DNA from: Aliirhizobium smilacinae
Lineage (GTDB): Bacteria; Pseudomonadota; Alphaproteobacteria; Rhizobiales; Rhizobiaceae
DNA length: 64,000 bases
Reading direction: 5' to 3'
Assembly: GCF_006335145.1 (NCBI RefSeq)
Contig: NZ_VDMN01000010.1
Coordinates: 1 to 64,000, forward strand
In this document: piece by piece, positions 25,984 through 34,714 of the stretch
Numbering within the stretch: position 1 is the stretch's first letter
Layout of the letters: every line of letters starts with the position of its first letter
The notes under the pieces: generated by a model
Database searches by the model: none
What the model was told of the DNA's origin: nothing
What the model saw: only the letters and a program-made list of their open reading frames with translations
Position numbers and translations under genes: made by a program

Positions 25984-26787
25984 TTATAAATGCAGATCGG
26001 AGATGAAGTCGTAGACCTTGCCGTTGTAGCGTGTCTCCGTGAACTCGATGGCGCGGCCGTCTTCGAGGAAGCAACGACGTTCGGCCACCAGCATCGGCGT
26101 CTGCGGGGCTGCCTGTAGCAGTTCGGCTTCGGCAACCGACATCACATCGGCGCGGATACGCTGGAAGCCGTGATGTGGCCGGGCGTTGAGCGAAGCCAAT
26201 GTCGCGTAGAGCGAGTCTGTGACCAGCATGGCGTCCGGCAAGATAGACTTCGGCACGACGGCCCGTTCCAGCGCAATGGGAATGCCGTCGGCATGGCGCA
26301 CGCGGATCAGGCGAATGACCTCTGTCTGCACCGGTAGGCCAAGCGCCATCGTTTCGTGAAGCGTGCCGATGACAGTGCCACGCGAAATCCACGAAAAGCT
26401 TGGTTCCATGCCACGCGCACGAATTTCGTCGGAAAAACCGGTGAGGTTGGGAAGATCCTTGCGGACGCGCGTCTGGACCACCGTTCGTGCGCCGTGGCGG
26501 CGATTGACCCGGCCTTCGCCTTCAAGCTCGGCGATGGCACGGCGCACCGAGACGCGCGAGATGTTGAGGCGCTCCGCCAGCAGCCGCTCGCTCGGCAGGC
26601 TGCGTCCGCGGCCCAGATGTCCGCCATCGATCGCATCGGCAAGCGCCATTGCGAGCCGCATATAGATAGGCGAATGGTCGTTCGAACCTCCAAGGCTGAT
26701 GGCCAGACGGTCGAGCAGCGCGTCTCTCGGGGTTGTGGCCTCTCCGATGTCCTGCGGCAGTTTCGAGCTCAAGAAGGATGACCTCAT
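25984..26787 (-). CDS. GntR-family regulator with UTRA domain (HutC subgroup)
   Basis: The 267-residue protein has an N-terminal GntR winged helix (about 40-105, ERLLAERLNISRVSVRRAIAELEGEG) and a UTRA ligand-binding domain (about 120-265, with RLIRVRHADGIPIALERAVVP and the final FTETRYNGKVYDF). UTRA regulators usually sense sugar phosphates or related metabolites. It is divergent from the nanEK-sugar transporter operon and is probably its repressor. In the 174-bp divergent gap, direct repeats of CTGGT at 26900 and 26911 overlap the likely promoter. Confidence 0.87.
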   Translation of the reverse strand: MRSSFLSSKLPQDIGEATTPRDALLDRLAISLGGSNDHSPIYMRLAMALADAIDGGHLGRGRSLPSERLLAERLNISRVSVRRAIAELEGEGRVNRRHGARTVVQTRVRKDLPNLTGFSDEIRARGMEPSFSWISRGTVIGTLHETMALGLPVQTEVIRLIRVRHADGIPIALERAVVPKSILPDAMLVTDSLYATLASLNARPHHGFQRIRADVMSVAEAELLQAAPQTPMLVAERRCFLEDGRAIEFTETRYNGKVYDFISDLHL

Positions 26788-26961
26788 TGGAATCCAAGGC
26801 GGTTGCAGCTGGCATGTCGTCTAGTTCTCTGAAAATTCCGATGAAGTTTCAAGTCCCGCTCGGTCGCGCCAAGCCCAGTTTGCAGACAGTGCCGGGATAC
26901 TGGTTGTCATCTGGTATTATTTCACTTAGCGTGTGCCTTGCTGATAAAGGGTGTGGTAAAC

Positions 26962-28482
26962 GTGCTTACTGAAATTCTCAAGAATGGCCTTATCGTTTCC
27001 TGCCAGCCCGTACCCGGCGGTGTGATGGACGACAGCCCCTATGTCGTCGCTTTTGCACTTGCGGCTCTTTCCGCTGGGGCGGCCGGACTGCGCATCGAAT
27101 CGGCGCGTTACGTCGCAGCCGTTCGCGCAGCAACCGACGCCCCCATTATCGGCCTCATCAAGCGCGATCTCGATGACAGCCCGGTGCGCATCACGCCCTT
27201 TCTCGACGACGTGACGGCGCTTGCCGATGCGGGCGCCGACATCATCGCTTTCGACGCAACCGACCGTGTTCGCCCGGCAAGCGTGGCGGCGTTGGCGAAG
27301 GCGGTGCGTGACGCCGGAAAGCTGTCCATGGCCGATTGCAGCTGCGTCGAGGATGCGCGCCATGCACTATCCGTCGGCGTCGATTTCGTCGGCTCGACGA
27401 TGTCCGGTTATACCGGCGGGCCGGAACCGGTCGATCCCGACATCGCGCTTGTCGCAGCTCTGCGGGAACTGACGCCAAACGTGATCGCAGAAGGGCGTAT
27501 CCGCACCCCCGAACAGGCCCAGGCCGCCGCTCGCGCCGGTGCGGCCTGTGTGGTCGTCGGTTCCGCCATTACGCGCACCGAACATGTGACCGCCTGGTTC
27601 AGAGAGGCGTTGAGTGAGGTTAATGCCCCTGCTGCACGCCCGGTCGTGCTCGCAATCGATCTTGGCGGGACCAAGACCATGGCGTCGCTGGTGCAGGATG
27701 GTAAAGTGATCGAAACCGTATCGATCCAGACGGATCGCTCGGGCTCTCCGCAAGGCTGGCTAGATGCGATCGCGGCGGCTACCCGCGACTGGAAGGGCAG
27801 CTATGGTGCTGTCGGCATTGCTGTGACGGGTGCGGTGCGGGCAGGACGCTGGCGTGCAATGAACAAAGCAACACTCGGCATCGAAGGCGAGTTTGCGCTG
27901 GAAATCCGCGCTGCAGAAATCTTCGGCGCCTCGGTGGTCGCGGCCAACGATGCACAGGCTGCTGCCTGGGGCGAGTACAAGGCTTCCGAAGATCGCTCGG
28001 ATCTCGTTTTCATCACGGTCTCGACCGGCCTTGGCGGTGGCATCGTCTCCAACGGAACGCTGCTCGGCGGCATTGCCGGCCATTTCGGACAAATGCGCGA
28101 TCCCGATGGTGGCAGCCTGCCGCTTGAAAGCCGCGTCTGTGGTCCGTGGATCGCAGCCGAGGCAGAACGTCTTGGCCATTCCGGCGAGCCGAGAGCGGTC
28201 TTCGACGCGGCTGTGAACGGCGAGGAATGGGCAGGCGTCATCATCGACGGCGTCGCCCGTCGTTTTGCGCGGCTCTGCTGCGACATCCAATTGGCGATCG
28301 ACCCCGCACGGATCGTCATCGGCGGAGGCGTTGGCCTCGCCACGGGCTTCATGGACAGGGTCAGGGCGGAAATCACCGCTCTTGCCCCGCCCGTGATGCC
28401 CGAGCTGCGGGCCGCGAAGCTCGGCGCCAGCGCCGGCATCGTCGGGATTGCCGATCTCGTACTGACACATAAGAAGACTTGA
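26962..28482 (+). CDS. nanEK: Bifunctional ManNAc-6-P 2-epimerase / ROK sugar kinase (NanE-NanK fusion)
   Basis: From GTG 26962 (AAAGGG ribosome site) the protein has 506 residues. Residues about 1-222 form a NanE TIM barrel with LIVSCQPVPGG, the catalytic Lys in GLIKRD and the Glu in IAEGRIRTP. Residues about 230-500 form a ROK kinase with the phosphate motif LAIDLGGTKTM, the catalytic Asp in AANDAQAAAWGE and STGLGGGI. The usual ROK zinc motif CxCGxxGC is missing: after GHFGQMRDPDG the chain runs through SLPLESRVCGPW instead. The fusion would phosphorylate ManNAc and epimerise it to GlcNAc-6-P. No sialic acid lyase, nagA or nagB lies in the window, so free ManNAc or a related amino sugar is the likelier substrate. 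Confidence 0.87.
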   Translation: MLTEILKNGLIVSCQPVPGGVMDDSPYVVAFALAALSAGAAGLRIESARYVAAVRAATDAPIIGLIKRDLDDSPVRITPFLDDVTALADAGADIIAFDATDRVRPASVAALAKAVRDAGKLSMADCSCVEDARHALSVGVDFVGSTMSGYTGGPEPVDPDIALVAALRELTPNVIAEGRIRTPEQAQAAARAGAACVVVGSAITRTEHVTAWFREALSEVNAPAARPVVLAIDLGGTKTMASLVQDGKVIETVSIQTDRSGSPQGWLDAIAAATRDWKGSYGAVGIAVTGAVRAGRWRAMNKATLGIEGEFALEIRAAEIFGASVVAANDAQAAAWGEYKASEDRSDLVFITVSTGLGGGIVSNGTLLGGIAGHFGQMRDPDGGSLPLESRVCGPWIAAEAERLGHSGEPRAVFDAAVNGEEWAGVIIDGVARRFARLCCDIQLAIDPARIVIGGGVGLATGFMDRVRAEITALAPPVMPELRAAKLGASAGIVGIADLVLTHKKT

Positions 28483-28519
28483 AGAAAAACCGACAAATCT
28501 CCGGAAGGGTAGAACCATC

Positions 28520-29854
28520 ATGACAACATTTCGCAGCCTCATGGCCGCCGGTGTGGCGGCCCTCCTCACCACCGCAGCGCTACCAGGCCTGGCATCGGCA
28601 GAAGTGACCGTGCTCGGCTGGCCCGGCGGGTCGGAAGAAACTGCTCTGCGTGCCGCAGTAGAAGTCTATAACGCGCTCCCTAACACGGCCGACACCGACA
28701 AGGTCGAGCTCCTGTTCTTCAACCGCGACGGCTTTTACGACAAGTTGCAGGCAGACCTCGCCGCCGGATCGGACGCCTTCGACATCAACCTGATCGCCAC
28801 CTATTCCATCGGCCGTTACGCGCCCTTCATGGAGCCGGTCGATCTGGGCACCGACGCCGAGAAGGTGTTCGGCAAGCCGATTCTGGAAACCATGCAGTTC
28901 GAAGGCAAGCAGTATGGCGTTCCGACCGACCTTTCGCTGCACTTCATGTATTACCGTAAGGACCTGATCGACGCGCTGATGGCCGACGACGCGGCCAAGG
29001 CCAGATATGCGGAAATCGCCAAGAAATACCTCGGCAAGGAACTCGCCCCCAAGGATCCCGACCAGTGGAACTGGGACGACTGGGCAGCGACGGCGCTCTA
29101 TTTCACCAAGGCAGTCAATCCGGACAGCCCAGTGCGTTATGGCACCGTGCTGCAGATGAAGAACCTGCTGTTCAACATGATGGTATTCCAGTCCCTGCCG
29201 CGCTCCTACGGCGCAGACTGGACGGATGCTTCCGGCAAGGTAACAGTCGATTCTAAGGCTTACCGCACCGGCCTCGAGCTCTACAAGAAACTCTATGACG
29301 CGGGTGCTACGCCCAAGGATTCGCTCAGCTACGAATATCCCGAGACCAACGCCGCCTGGACTTCGGGTCAGATTGCCACCGCACTGCAGTGGAATGCCGC
29401 AGCGGGTGAGTTGATGAACCCGGACACGGCTCCCGCCGTTGCGGAAGACACCGCCGTCGTCGCACCGCCATCCGGTCCCGAAGGCCGCAAGGACCACATC
29501 CACGGCCTTGGACTGGGCCTCAACAAGAGCTCCAAGCACAAGGAAGGCGCGGTTCGCTTCCTGAAGTGGCTGGCGTCGGAAAATGCCGCCCTTGCCTACG
29601 CCAAGGCTGGCGGTTCTCCGGCTCTCGCACCGGATGTCGTTGCTAAAATCGCAGCGGACCGCCCCGATCTGGTCAAGCTCGGTGAGTTCGCCGGCGCCTA
29701 TGGCTATGTCATGAACGGGGCCACGTCTGCCGGTGCGCTGTCGGTCTATGAAGCCCAGGCCAAGGAATTCACCGCTTATTGGGCAGGCCAGAAAAGCCTC
29801 GATGAGGCGCTAGCTGCAGCCACCCGGACCATGACCGATCTGCTCAAGAAGTAA
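28520..29854 (+). CDS. Sugar ABC transporter substrate-binding protein (family 1)
   Basis: The 444-residue extracellular binding protein begins MTTFRSLMAAGVAALLTTAA and ends its Sec signal at GLASAE. Family features are VTVLGWPGGSEETAL, DKLQADLAAGSDAFDINLIATY, PTDLSLHFMYYRKDLID and KEGAVRFLKWLAS. It is predicted to deliver an oligosaccharide or amino sugar to the MalF/MalG-type permeases encoded downstream. It starts 38 bp after nanEK, and the operon position points to an amino-sugar-related ligand. Confidence 0.88.
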   Translation: MTTFRSLMAAGVAALLTTAALPGLASAEVTVLGWPGGSEETALRAAVEVYNALPNTADTDKVELLFFNRDGFYDKLQADLAAGSDAFDINLIATYSIGRYAPFMEPVDLGTDAEKVFGKPILETMQFEGKQYGVPTDLSLHFMYYRKDLIDALMADDAAKARYAEIAKKYLGKELAPKDPDQWNWDDWAATALYFTKAVNPDSPVRYGTVLQMKNLLFNMMVFQSLPRSYGADWTDASGKVTVDSKAYRTGLELYKKLYDAGATPKDSLSYEYPETNAAWTSGQIATALQWNAAAGELMNPDTAPAVAEDTAVVAPPSGPEGRKDHIHGLGLGLNKSSKHKEGAVRFLKWLASENAALAYAKAGGSPALAPDVVAKIAADRPDLVKLGEFAGAYGYVMNGATSAGALSVYEAQAKEFTAYWAGQKSLDEALAAATRTMTDLLKK

Positions 29855-29862
29855 GCGTCAAC

Positions 29863-29886
29863 GCCCAGGCGTCTTGTCGCCTGGGC
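29863..29886 (+). other. Perfect 9-bp stem-loop between binding-protein and permease genes
   Basis: GCCCAGGCG (29863-29871) and CGCCTGGGC (29878-29886) pair perfectly with a 6-base loop. It follows the binding-protein stop (29854) and precedes the preferred permease start (29907). There is no T run, so a partial-attenuation or mRNA-protection role is likely. Confidence 0.7.
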
Positions 29887-29906
29887 AAACCTTTGCGGAC
29901 GGCATC

Positions 29907-30791
29907 ATGCACAGTACCCCACAGCAACGCGAAGGGCGGCTTCTTCTGGCGCCTCTGGTTGCTTTCCTGATCGTTTTCCTGAGCTTCCCGGCCCTGGTCG
30001 ACATCGTCTACGCATTGTCCGACGTCACTTTCCAGACCATGCGGGCACCCCAAATCGTGGGTTTCAGAAACTTCGGCGTGGTGCTTGCCGATCCCGAATT
30101 CTGGGCTGCCTGCTGGTTTTCACTTCGCTTCGGCGTATTGACCGCCATCATCGAGTGCGGGCTTGGCCTGGCACTCGCCATATTTCTTTCGCCGATTGTC
30201 AGCCGCCATGGCTGGACACTGGCTCTCATCATGCTCCCGATGATGGTGGCGCCATCGATGGTCGGCCTCATGTATCGCCTCGTGTTGCATGAATTTGCCG
30301 GACCGCTGCCCCATTACTTGACGCTCTGGTTTGGCACCAGCCCGGCCTTTCTCGATGCCAACAATGCCTTCTGGACACTGGTCGTGGTCGAAGTGCTGCA
30401 ATGGACGCCGTTCGCCTTTCTGCTGTTTCATGTCGCCTACATCTCGATACCTGCGGAAATTCGCGAGGCTGCAGCGATGGACCGGGCCACTGCATGGAAG
30501 ATTCTGTGGCGCATCGAGCTGCCGATGATGAAGGCGACGATCGCCATCGCACTCGGCATCCGCTTCATCGACGGTTTTCGCGTGTTCGACAATGTCTTTG
30601 GGCTCACCGGAGCAGGTGCAGGTGGCTCCACCATGTCGCTGTCGATCTATATCTACCAATCCTTCTTCAAGGGCGGACAGATCGGCCAGGCGGTTGCCGC
30701 CTCGGTATTGATGTTCCTGGCCTCGCTGGTCGTGCTTTATGGCGCCGCCGTGCTCAAAGCCCAACTGGACCGTAGGAGGATGGCCGCATGA
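29907..30791 (+). CDS. Sugar ABC transporter permease (MalF-like)
   Basis: From ATG 29907 the protein has 294 residues. An earlier in-frame TTG at 29874 falls inside the hairpin and is unlikely. It has about six membrane segments, beginning LLLAPLVAFLIVFLSFP, with the EAA loop EAAAMDRATAWKILWRIELPMMK that docks to the ATPase. Its stop overlaps the next permease start (ATGA at 30788). Confidence 0.9.
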   Translation: MHSTPQQREGRLLLAPLVAFLIVFLSFPALVDIVYALSDVTFQTMRAPQIVGFRNFGVVLADPEFWAACWFSLRFGVLTAIIECGLGLALAIFLSPIVSRHGWTLALIMLPMMVAPSMVGLMYRLVLHEFAGPLPHYLTLWFGTSPAFLDANNAFWTLVVVEVLQWTPFAFLLFHVAYISIPAEIREAAAMDRATAWKILWRIELPMMKATIAIALGIRFIDGFRVFDNVFGLTGAGAGGSTMSLSIYIYQSFFKGGQIGQAVAASVLMFLASLVVLYGAAVLKAQLDRRRMAA

Positions 30792-31606
30792 ACGCGCTTC
30801 GCTGGATCGTTTTCGCGGTCGCCGCCTTCGCCATGAATTTTCCGGTGATCGTGACGCTGATCACCTCCTTCAAAAGCGCCAAGGAAATCGCGATGAATCC
30901 CGGCTTGATCATCCAGGCGCCGACGCTTGCCAATTACGCCAGAGTGCTGACAGATACCAGCCGCTTCAATATCTACGCCTATCTTCTTAACAGCACTGTC
31001 GCGGCACTCATAGGTTCGCTGCTGGCACTGCTTCTGACGCTTCCGGCAGCCTATGCCATCGTGCGCACCGGCACCGGCCGCCGCCATCTCCTGCCGCTGG
31101 TGGCAAACCTGCGCGCAGTGCCGCTGGTGGTCTTCGCCATCCCGCTCTACATGATGTTCCAGTTCGTCGGGCTGCTCGATACCCGTCTTGGCCTCGGGCT
31201 GATCCTCACCATCGTCAATCTGCCGCTCAGCCTGATGATGATGGTCAATGCCATTTCTGACATGCCGACGGAGATCGACGAGGCCGCCCGCATGGACCGT
31301 GCCGGCGCGTTTGTGATCCTGAGGCGTATCGTGCGCCCGGTGATCCGACCGGCGGTCGTAACCGCTTTCATCTTCGGCTTCATCACCGCCTGGAACGAAT
31401 ATCTGTTCGGCCTGATGCTGACGACACGCAACGCCGTGCCCGTCACCGTCGGGGCCTCGTTCTTCTTTTCCGCCAGCGGCGGGGGCGTGCAATGGGGCGT
31501 GGCGTCAGCGGTGATGATCCTCGGTGCGCTGCCGCCTGCGGTACTCGGCATGCTCATCTATCGACAATTGACCGGATCCATGACCGCAGGCGCGGTCAAG
31601 GGCTGA
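30788..31606 (+). CDS. Sugar ABC transporter permease (MalG-like)
   Basis: The 272-residue membrane protein has six predicted segments and the EAA loop DEAARMDRAGAFVILRRIVRPVIRP. It ends in the typical MalG manner with YRQLTGSMTAGAVKG. It is translationally coupled to the MalF-like protein and followed after 28 bp by the ATPase gene. Confidence 0.92.
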   Translation: MNALRWIVFAVAAFAMNFPVIVTLITSFKSAKEIAMNPGLIIQAPTLANYARVLTDTSRFNIYAYLLNSTVAALIGSLLALLLTLPAAYAIVRTGTGRRHLLPLVANLRAVPLVVFAIPLYMMFQFVGLLDTRLGLGLILTIVNLPLSLMMMVNAISDMPTEIDEAARMDRAGAFVILRRIVRPVIRPAVVTAFIFGFITAWNEYLFGLMLTTRNAVPVTVGASFFFSASGGGVQWGVASAVMILGALPPAVLGMLIYRQLTGSMTAGAVKG

Positions 31607-31634
31607 GCCGGACGGACAGGGAAACGGATTGACC

Positions 31635-32636
31635 ATGGCTCAGATCACACTCGACGGTGTCAACAAGGTGTTCGGCAAGAATACCGTCATTCCCTCTCTC
31701 AATCTGGAGATCGGCAAGGGCGAATTCGTCGTTTTCGTCGGTCCTTCGGGCAGTGGAAAGTCGACGCTACTGCGCCTGATCGCCGGACTGGAGGAGACCA
31801 GCGGTGGCAGGATCAGCATCGAGGGCAAGGATGTCACCATGACACCCTGCGGCGAGCGGGGCCTGGCCATGGTGTTCCAGTCCTATGCGCTTTATCCGCA
31901 CATGACCGTACGCCAGAACATGGCTTTTCCGCTGGAAATGGTCGGCGAGAGCAAGGCTTCGACGGCGGCTAAAGTTGAAGACGCTGCCCGTGTTCTCGAT
32001 CTCACCCGCTTTCTCGAACGTCGCCCTTCGCAGCTTTCGGGCGGCCAGCGCCAGCGCGTCGCAATCGGTCGCGCGATCGTGCGCAACCCGACGGCATTCC
32101 TGTTCGACGAGCCGCTGTCCAATCTCGATGCAGCGCTTCGCGGAAGCATGCGCCTCGAAATCATGAAGCTGCACCAGCAGCTCGAAAGCACGATGATCTA
32201 CGTCACCCACGACCAGGTCGAGGCGATGACGATGGCGGACCGGATCGTCGTGCTCAATCACGGGGTGATCGAACAGGTGGGAACTCCGCAGGAACTCTAC
32301 GAGCGTCCTGCCAACCTGTTCGTCGCCGAATTTATCGGCGCTCCGAAGATGAACCGCATCGGAGGCCGGATCGCGGCTGCGATGGGTGCTGAGACCATTG
32401 GTATCCGGCCTGAACATCTGAGGATCGTCGAGGGCGAAGGGACATGGCAGGGCTCGGTCGAGCTCACCGAAAATCTTGGCGCCGAAAGCCACGTGCATGT
32501 GCTTTGCGGCGAGGCGGGTTCTCTCGTTGTGCGCATGGCCGGTGCGCCGTCCGTCAAGGCCGGCGACAAGATCAATCTCTCCCCGGCAGAGGGGTTCACT
32601 TACAGGTTCGATCACGAGGGCAAGGCGTTGCGCTGA
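31635..32636 (+). CDS. Sugar ABC transporter ATPase (MalK/UgpC/MsmK-like)
   Basis: The 333-residue protein has Walker A GPSGSGKST, Q-loop FQSYALYPHMTV, signature LSGGQRQRVA, Walker B AFLFDEPLSNLDA and the switch His in YVTHDQVEAM. The C-terminal TOBE region (IGIRPEHLRI) is typical of MalK-type proteins that energise MalF/MalG permeases. ATG 31635 follows an AGGGAAA site; an in-frame TTG at 31629 is less likely. It is the last gene of the nanEK operon and converges on an IclR gene. Confidence 0.92.
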   Translation: MAQITLDGVNKVFGKNTVIPSLNLEIGKGEFVVFVGPSGSGKSTLLRLIAGLEETSGGRISIEGKDVTMTPCGERGLAMVFQSYALYPHMTVRQNMAFPLEMVGESKASTAAKVEDAARVLDLTRFLERRPSQLSGGQRQRVAIGRAIVRNPTAFLFDEPLSNLDAALRGSMRLEIMKLHQQLESTMIYVTHDQVEAMTMADRIVVLNHGVIEQVGTPQELYERPANLFVAEFIGAPKMNRIGGRIAAAMGAETIGIRPEHLRIVEGEGTWQGSVELTENLGAESHVHVLCGEAGSLVVRMAGAPSVKAGDKINLSPAEGFTYRFDHEGKALR

Positions 32637-32680
32637 CGCTCTCACGGCAAGAACTGCGCAGGCGCCGACTTCGTCTGCTC

Positions 32681-33490
32681 TCAGTCGGGTAACAGCTCAC
32701 CCGGCGGTCGAACACGGTTAGACAGCTTGGCGGATATGCGATCGCAGGCCGCCTTCAATACGTGGACGGTGTGCTCATGTCGGCTTTCCCGGGTGTGACG
32801 ATTGACGTAGGCGATGATGACCGCGGCCACGGCGTTGCCGTCTGCGCCAAGGATCGGGCAGCAGATGTCGGTAATGCCAACGAAATCGCGGCTTTCGCGC
32901 AATTCGTAGCCCCGGTCGCGTATGCGCGTCAGATGGGCCGACAACGCAGCCCTGTCGACCGGCGACGTCGCATGGGCATCGCATTCTCCGAGGATACGCT
33001 CAGCCATGTCGGGCGCCTGGAAGGCGAGCATGACCTGGCCGGAAGTCGAATCCGAGGCGAGGCGGCCATAGCCGAGCCGCAGGGTAAACGACATGTCATC
33101 GCCTCCAGGCACGGCCGCCGTCACGACCGTCAGGCCATGATTGATCACGACAAGGTGCGGCGACTGGCTTGTGTCATGGGCAATCCTGGAAAGTTCAGGC
33201 ATGACCGCCGTCATCAGGTCCTGCGCGCTCGGCGTATGCAGGCCGAGCTTGAACAGCCGGTCGGTCAGGCAATAGGCATCCGTCTCCGGATCGCGGGTAA
33301 TGTATCCCCGTTCCTGCAAGGCAACGAGCATCCGGAAAATCTCGCTCTTCGAGCGGCCGAGACCATCGGCAATTTCCTTCATGGTCAACGGGTTGCGCGC
33401 TTCCGCAAGAAGCTCCAGAACCTCCAGCCCCTTTGTCAGTGCAGGGGCCGAATATGCAGGTTTTCCCGCCTCGATTGCGGTTTCGTTCAT
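32681..33490 (-). CDS. IclR-family transcriptional regulator (second)
   Basis: From ATG 33490 (AAGGA eight bases upstream) the protein has 269 residues. An in-frame GTG at 33520 would add ten. The N-terminal winged helix (about 15-80) includes TMKEIADGLGRSKSEIFRML, followed by an IclR effector domain with VTAAVPGGDDMSFTLRLGYGRLASDS and RESRDFVGITDICCPILGADG. It is divergent from the deacylase-dehydratase-transporter operon and is its probable regulator. Confidence 0.87.
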   Translation of the reverse strand: MNETAIEAGKPAYSAPALTKGLEVLELLAEARNPLTMKEIADGLGRSKSEIFRMLVALQERGYITRDPETDAYCLTDRLFKLGLHTPSAQDLMTAVMPELSRIAHDTSQSPHLVVINHGLTVVTAAVPGGDDMSFTLRLGYGRLASDSTSGQVMLAFQAPDMAERILGECDAHATSPVDRAALSAHLTRIRDRGYELRESRDFVGITDICCPILGADGNAVAAVIIAYVNRHTRESRHEHTVHVLKAACDRISAKLSNRVRPPGELLPD

Positions 33491-33622
33491 CGGTCGAATC
33501 CTTGTCTTCACTGCAACCATATTAAAGTTCCGACCATATTGTCATTTGTTTCATATGCAAACTTGACTCCATATATAAAACTGTCACACTCGCCTCAACG
33601 AGAAAAAAGACGAGTGGGCGCG
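33491..33622. promoter_or_regulatory. Divergent promoter region of iclR-2 and the deacylase operon
   Basis: The 132-bp gap is AT-rich. It contains a -35-like TTGACT at 33563-33568 reading rightward and the split repeat GTTT-N7-AAAC at 33548-33562 just before it, a possible operator. No convincing -10 was found at the normal spacing. Confidence 0.35.
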
Positions 33623-34714
33623 ATGACAAATCTGACAGCGATGAAGGCCGGTCAGGCCGTTCGCAAGGTGGCGACACCTCGGCGCAACAGCGTCTTCACC
33701 TCAATCGATCTCGACCGCGACGGGAAGCAGATCGGCTATTTCAATGTGCCGCAGTCACCCCACGATGATGCCTGGGGTTCGGTTCAGGTGCCGCTCGCCG
33801 TCGTGAAGAATGGCGAAGGCCCGACGGTGCTGATCGAAGCTGGCAATCACGGTGACGAATATGAAGGCCCGATCGCGCTTGGCGAATTGCTGCGCGAGAT
33901 CGATCCCGCCGACATCCGTGGTCGCATCATCGCCATTCCCGCCATCAATGTGCGCGCCGTCGAGGCTGGAACGCGGACTTCCCCGGTCGACGGGCTCAAC
34001 TTCAACCGCAGTTTTCCGGGAGATTTCAACGGAACGCTGACGAACCAGATCGCGGCCTATGTGAACGACTGCCTGTTTCCGATCGCCGACTACTTCCTCG
34101 ACCTGCATTCCGGCGGCTCCTCGCTGATGATCCTCCCAAGCGCCATCATCGAACCGTCACCGACGCCTGACGGCCATCGCCGCAACATCAGGGCGACGCT
34201 CGCGTTCGGGGCGCCTACGGTGGTGATGGTCGACAATCTCGGCGAGACCCGCACCTCGACTGCCGCAGCCAACCTTCAGGGCCTGATCGTCATCGGCAGC
34301 GAAATGGCCGGCGGGGGTCTCGTCAGCCAGGATGCGCTGGCTATATGCCGCCGCGGCATCCGCAATGTCCTCAAACATGCCGGCGTCCTGCAGGGCGAGG
34401 TCGAGATCCCGGCGAGTGCCAATGCGCGCGTCCTCAAGGTTCCGGGGGCCGAAGGTTACATCATCTCGGATGAGGATGGCGTATTCGAGCCGATCACCGA
34501 ACTGGGAACCGTGGTGAACAAGGGCGATATCGCTGGCCGGATCCACTTCCTGCGTACGCCGCAACGCGAGCCGTTGGTGCTGTACCACCCGATCGACGGC
34601 GTAGTCTTCGCCAAGCGTCAGCCCGGCCGCGTTCGCCCCGGCAATTGCTGTTTCGTCCTTGCCAACGAATATCCCGAAGCACTGGTTGAAGAGGAGGCCG
34701 GCCATGAGCGTTGA
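33623..34714 (+). CDS. M14-type N-acyl amino acid deacylase (AstE/ASPA family, DoeB/EutE-like)
   Basis: From ATG 33623 the protein has 363 residues; the long frame upstream of it overlaps the divergent iclR and is not coding. Zinc-site motifs are AGNHGDEYEGP (His and Glu) and DLHSGG (His), with DGLNFNRSFPG as the substrate Arg loop. The C-terminal half has a barrel-like region ending in HPIDGVVFAKRQPGRV. The closest recognised type is the N-alpha-acetyl-diaminobutyrate deacetylase of ectoine breakdown (DoeB/EutE). An ectoine hydrolase and Ehu transporter are absent here, so another N-acyl amino acid is possible. It overlaps the next start by 11 bp. Confidence 0.85.
   Translation: MTNLTAMKAGQAVRKVATPRRNSVFTSIDLDRDGKQIGYFNVPQSPHDDAWGSVQVPLAVVKNGEGPTVLIEAGNHGDEYEGPIALGELLREIDPADIRGRIIAIPAINVRAVEAGTRTSPVDGLNFNRSFPGDFNGTLTNQIAAYVNDCLFPIADYFLDLHSGGSSLMILPSAIIEPSPTPDGHRRNIRATLAFGAPTVVMVDNLGETRTSTAAANLQGLIVIGSEMAGGGLVSQDALAICRRGIRNVLKHAGVLQGEVEIPASANARVLKVPGAEGYIISDEDGVFEPITELGTVVNKGDIAGRIHFLRTPQREPLVLYHPIDGVVFAKRQPGRVRPGNCCFVLANEYPEALVEEEAGHER

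Noticed and set aside
26962..32636. Complete sialic acid catabolic operon
   Set aside because: NanE and NanK functions are present as a fusion, but no N-acetylneuraminate lyase or sialic-acid-type transporter is seen.
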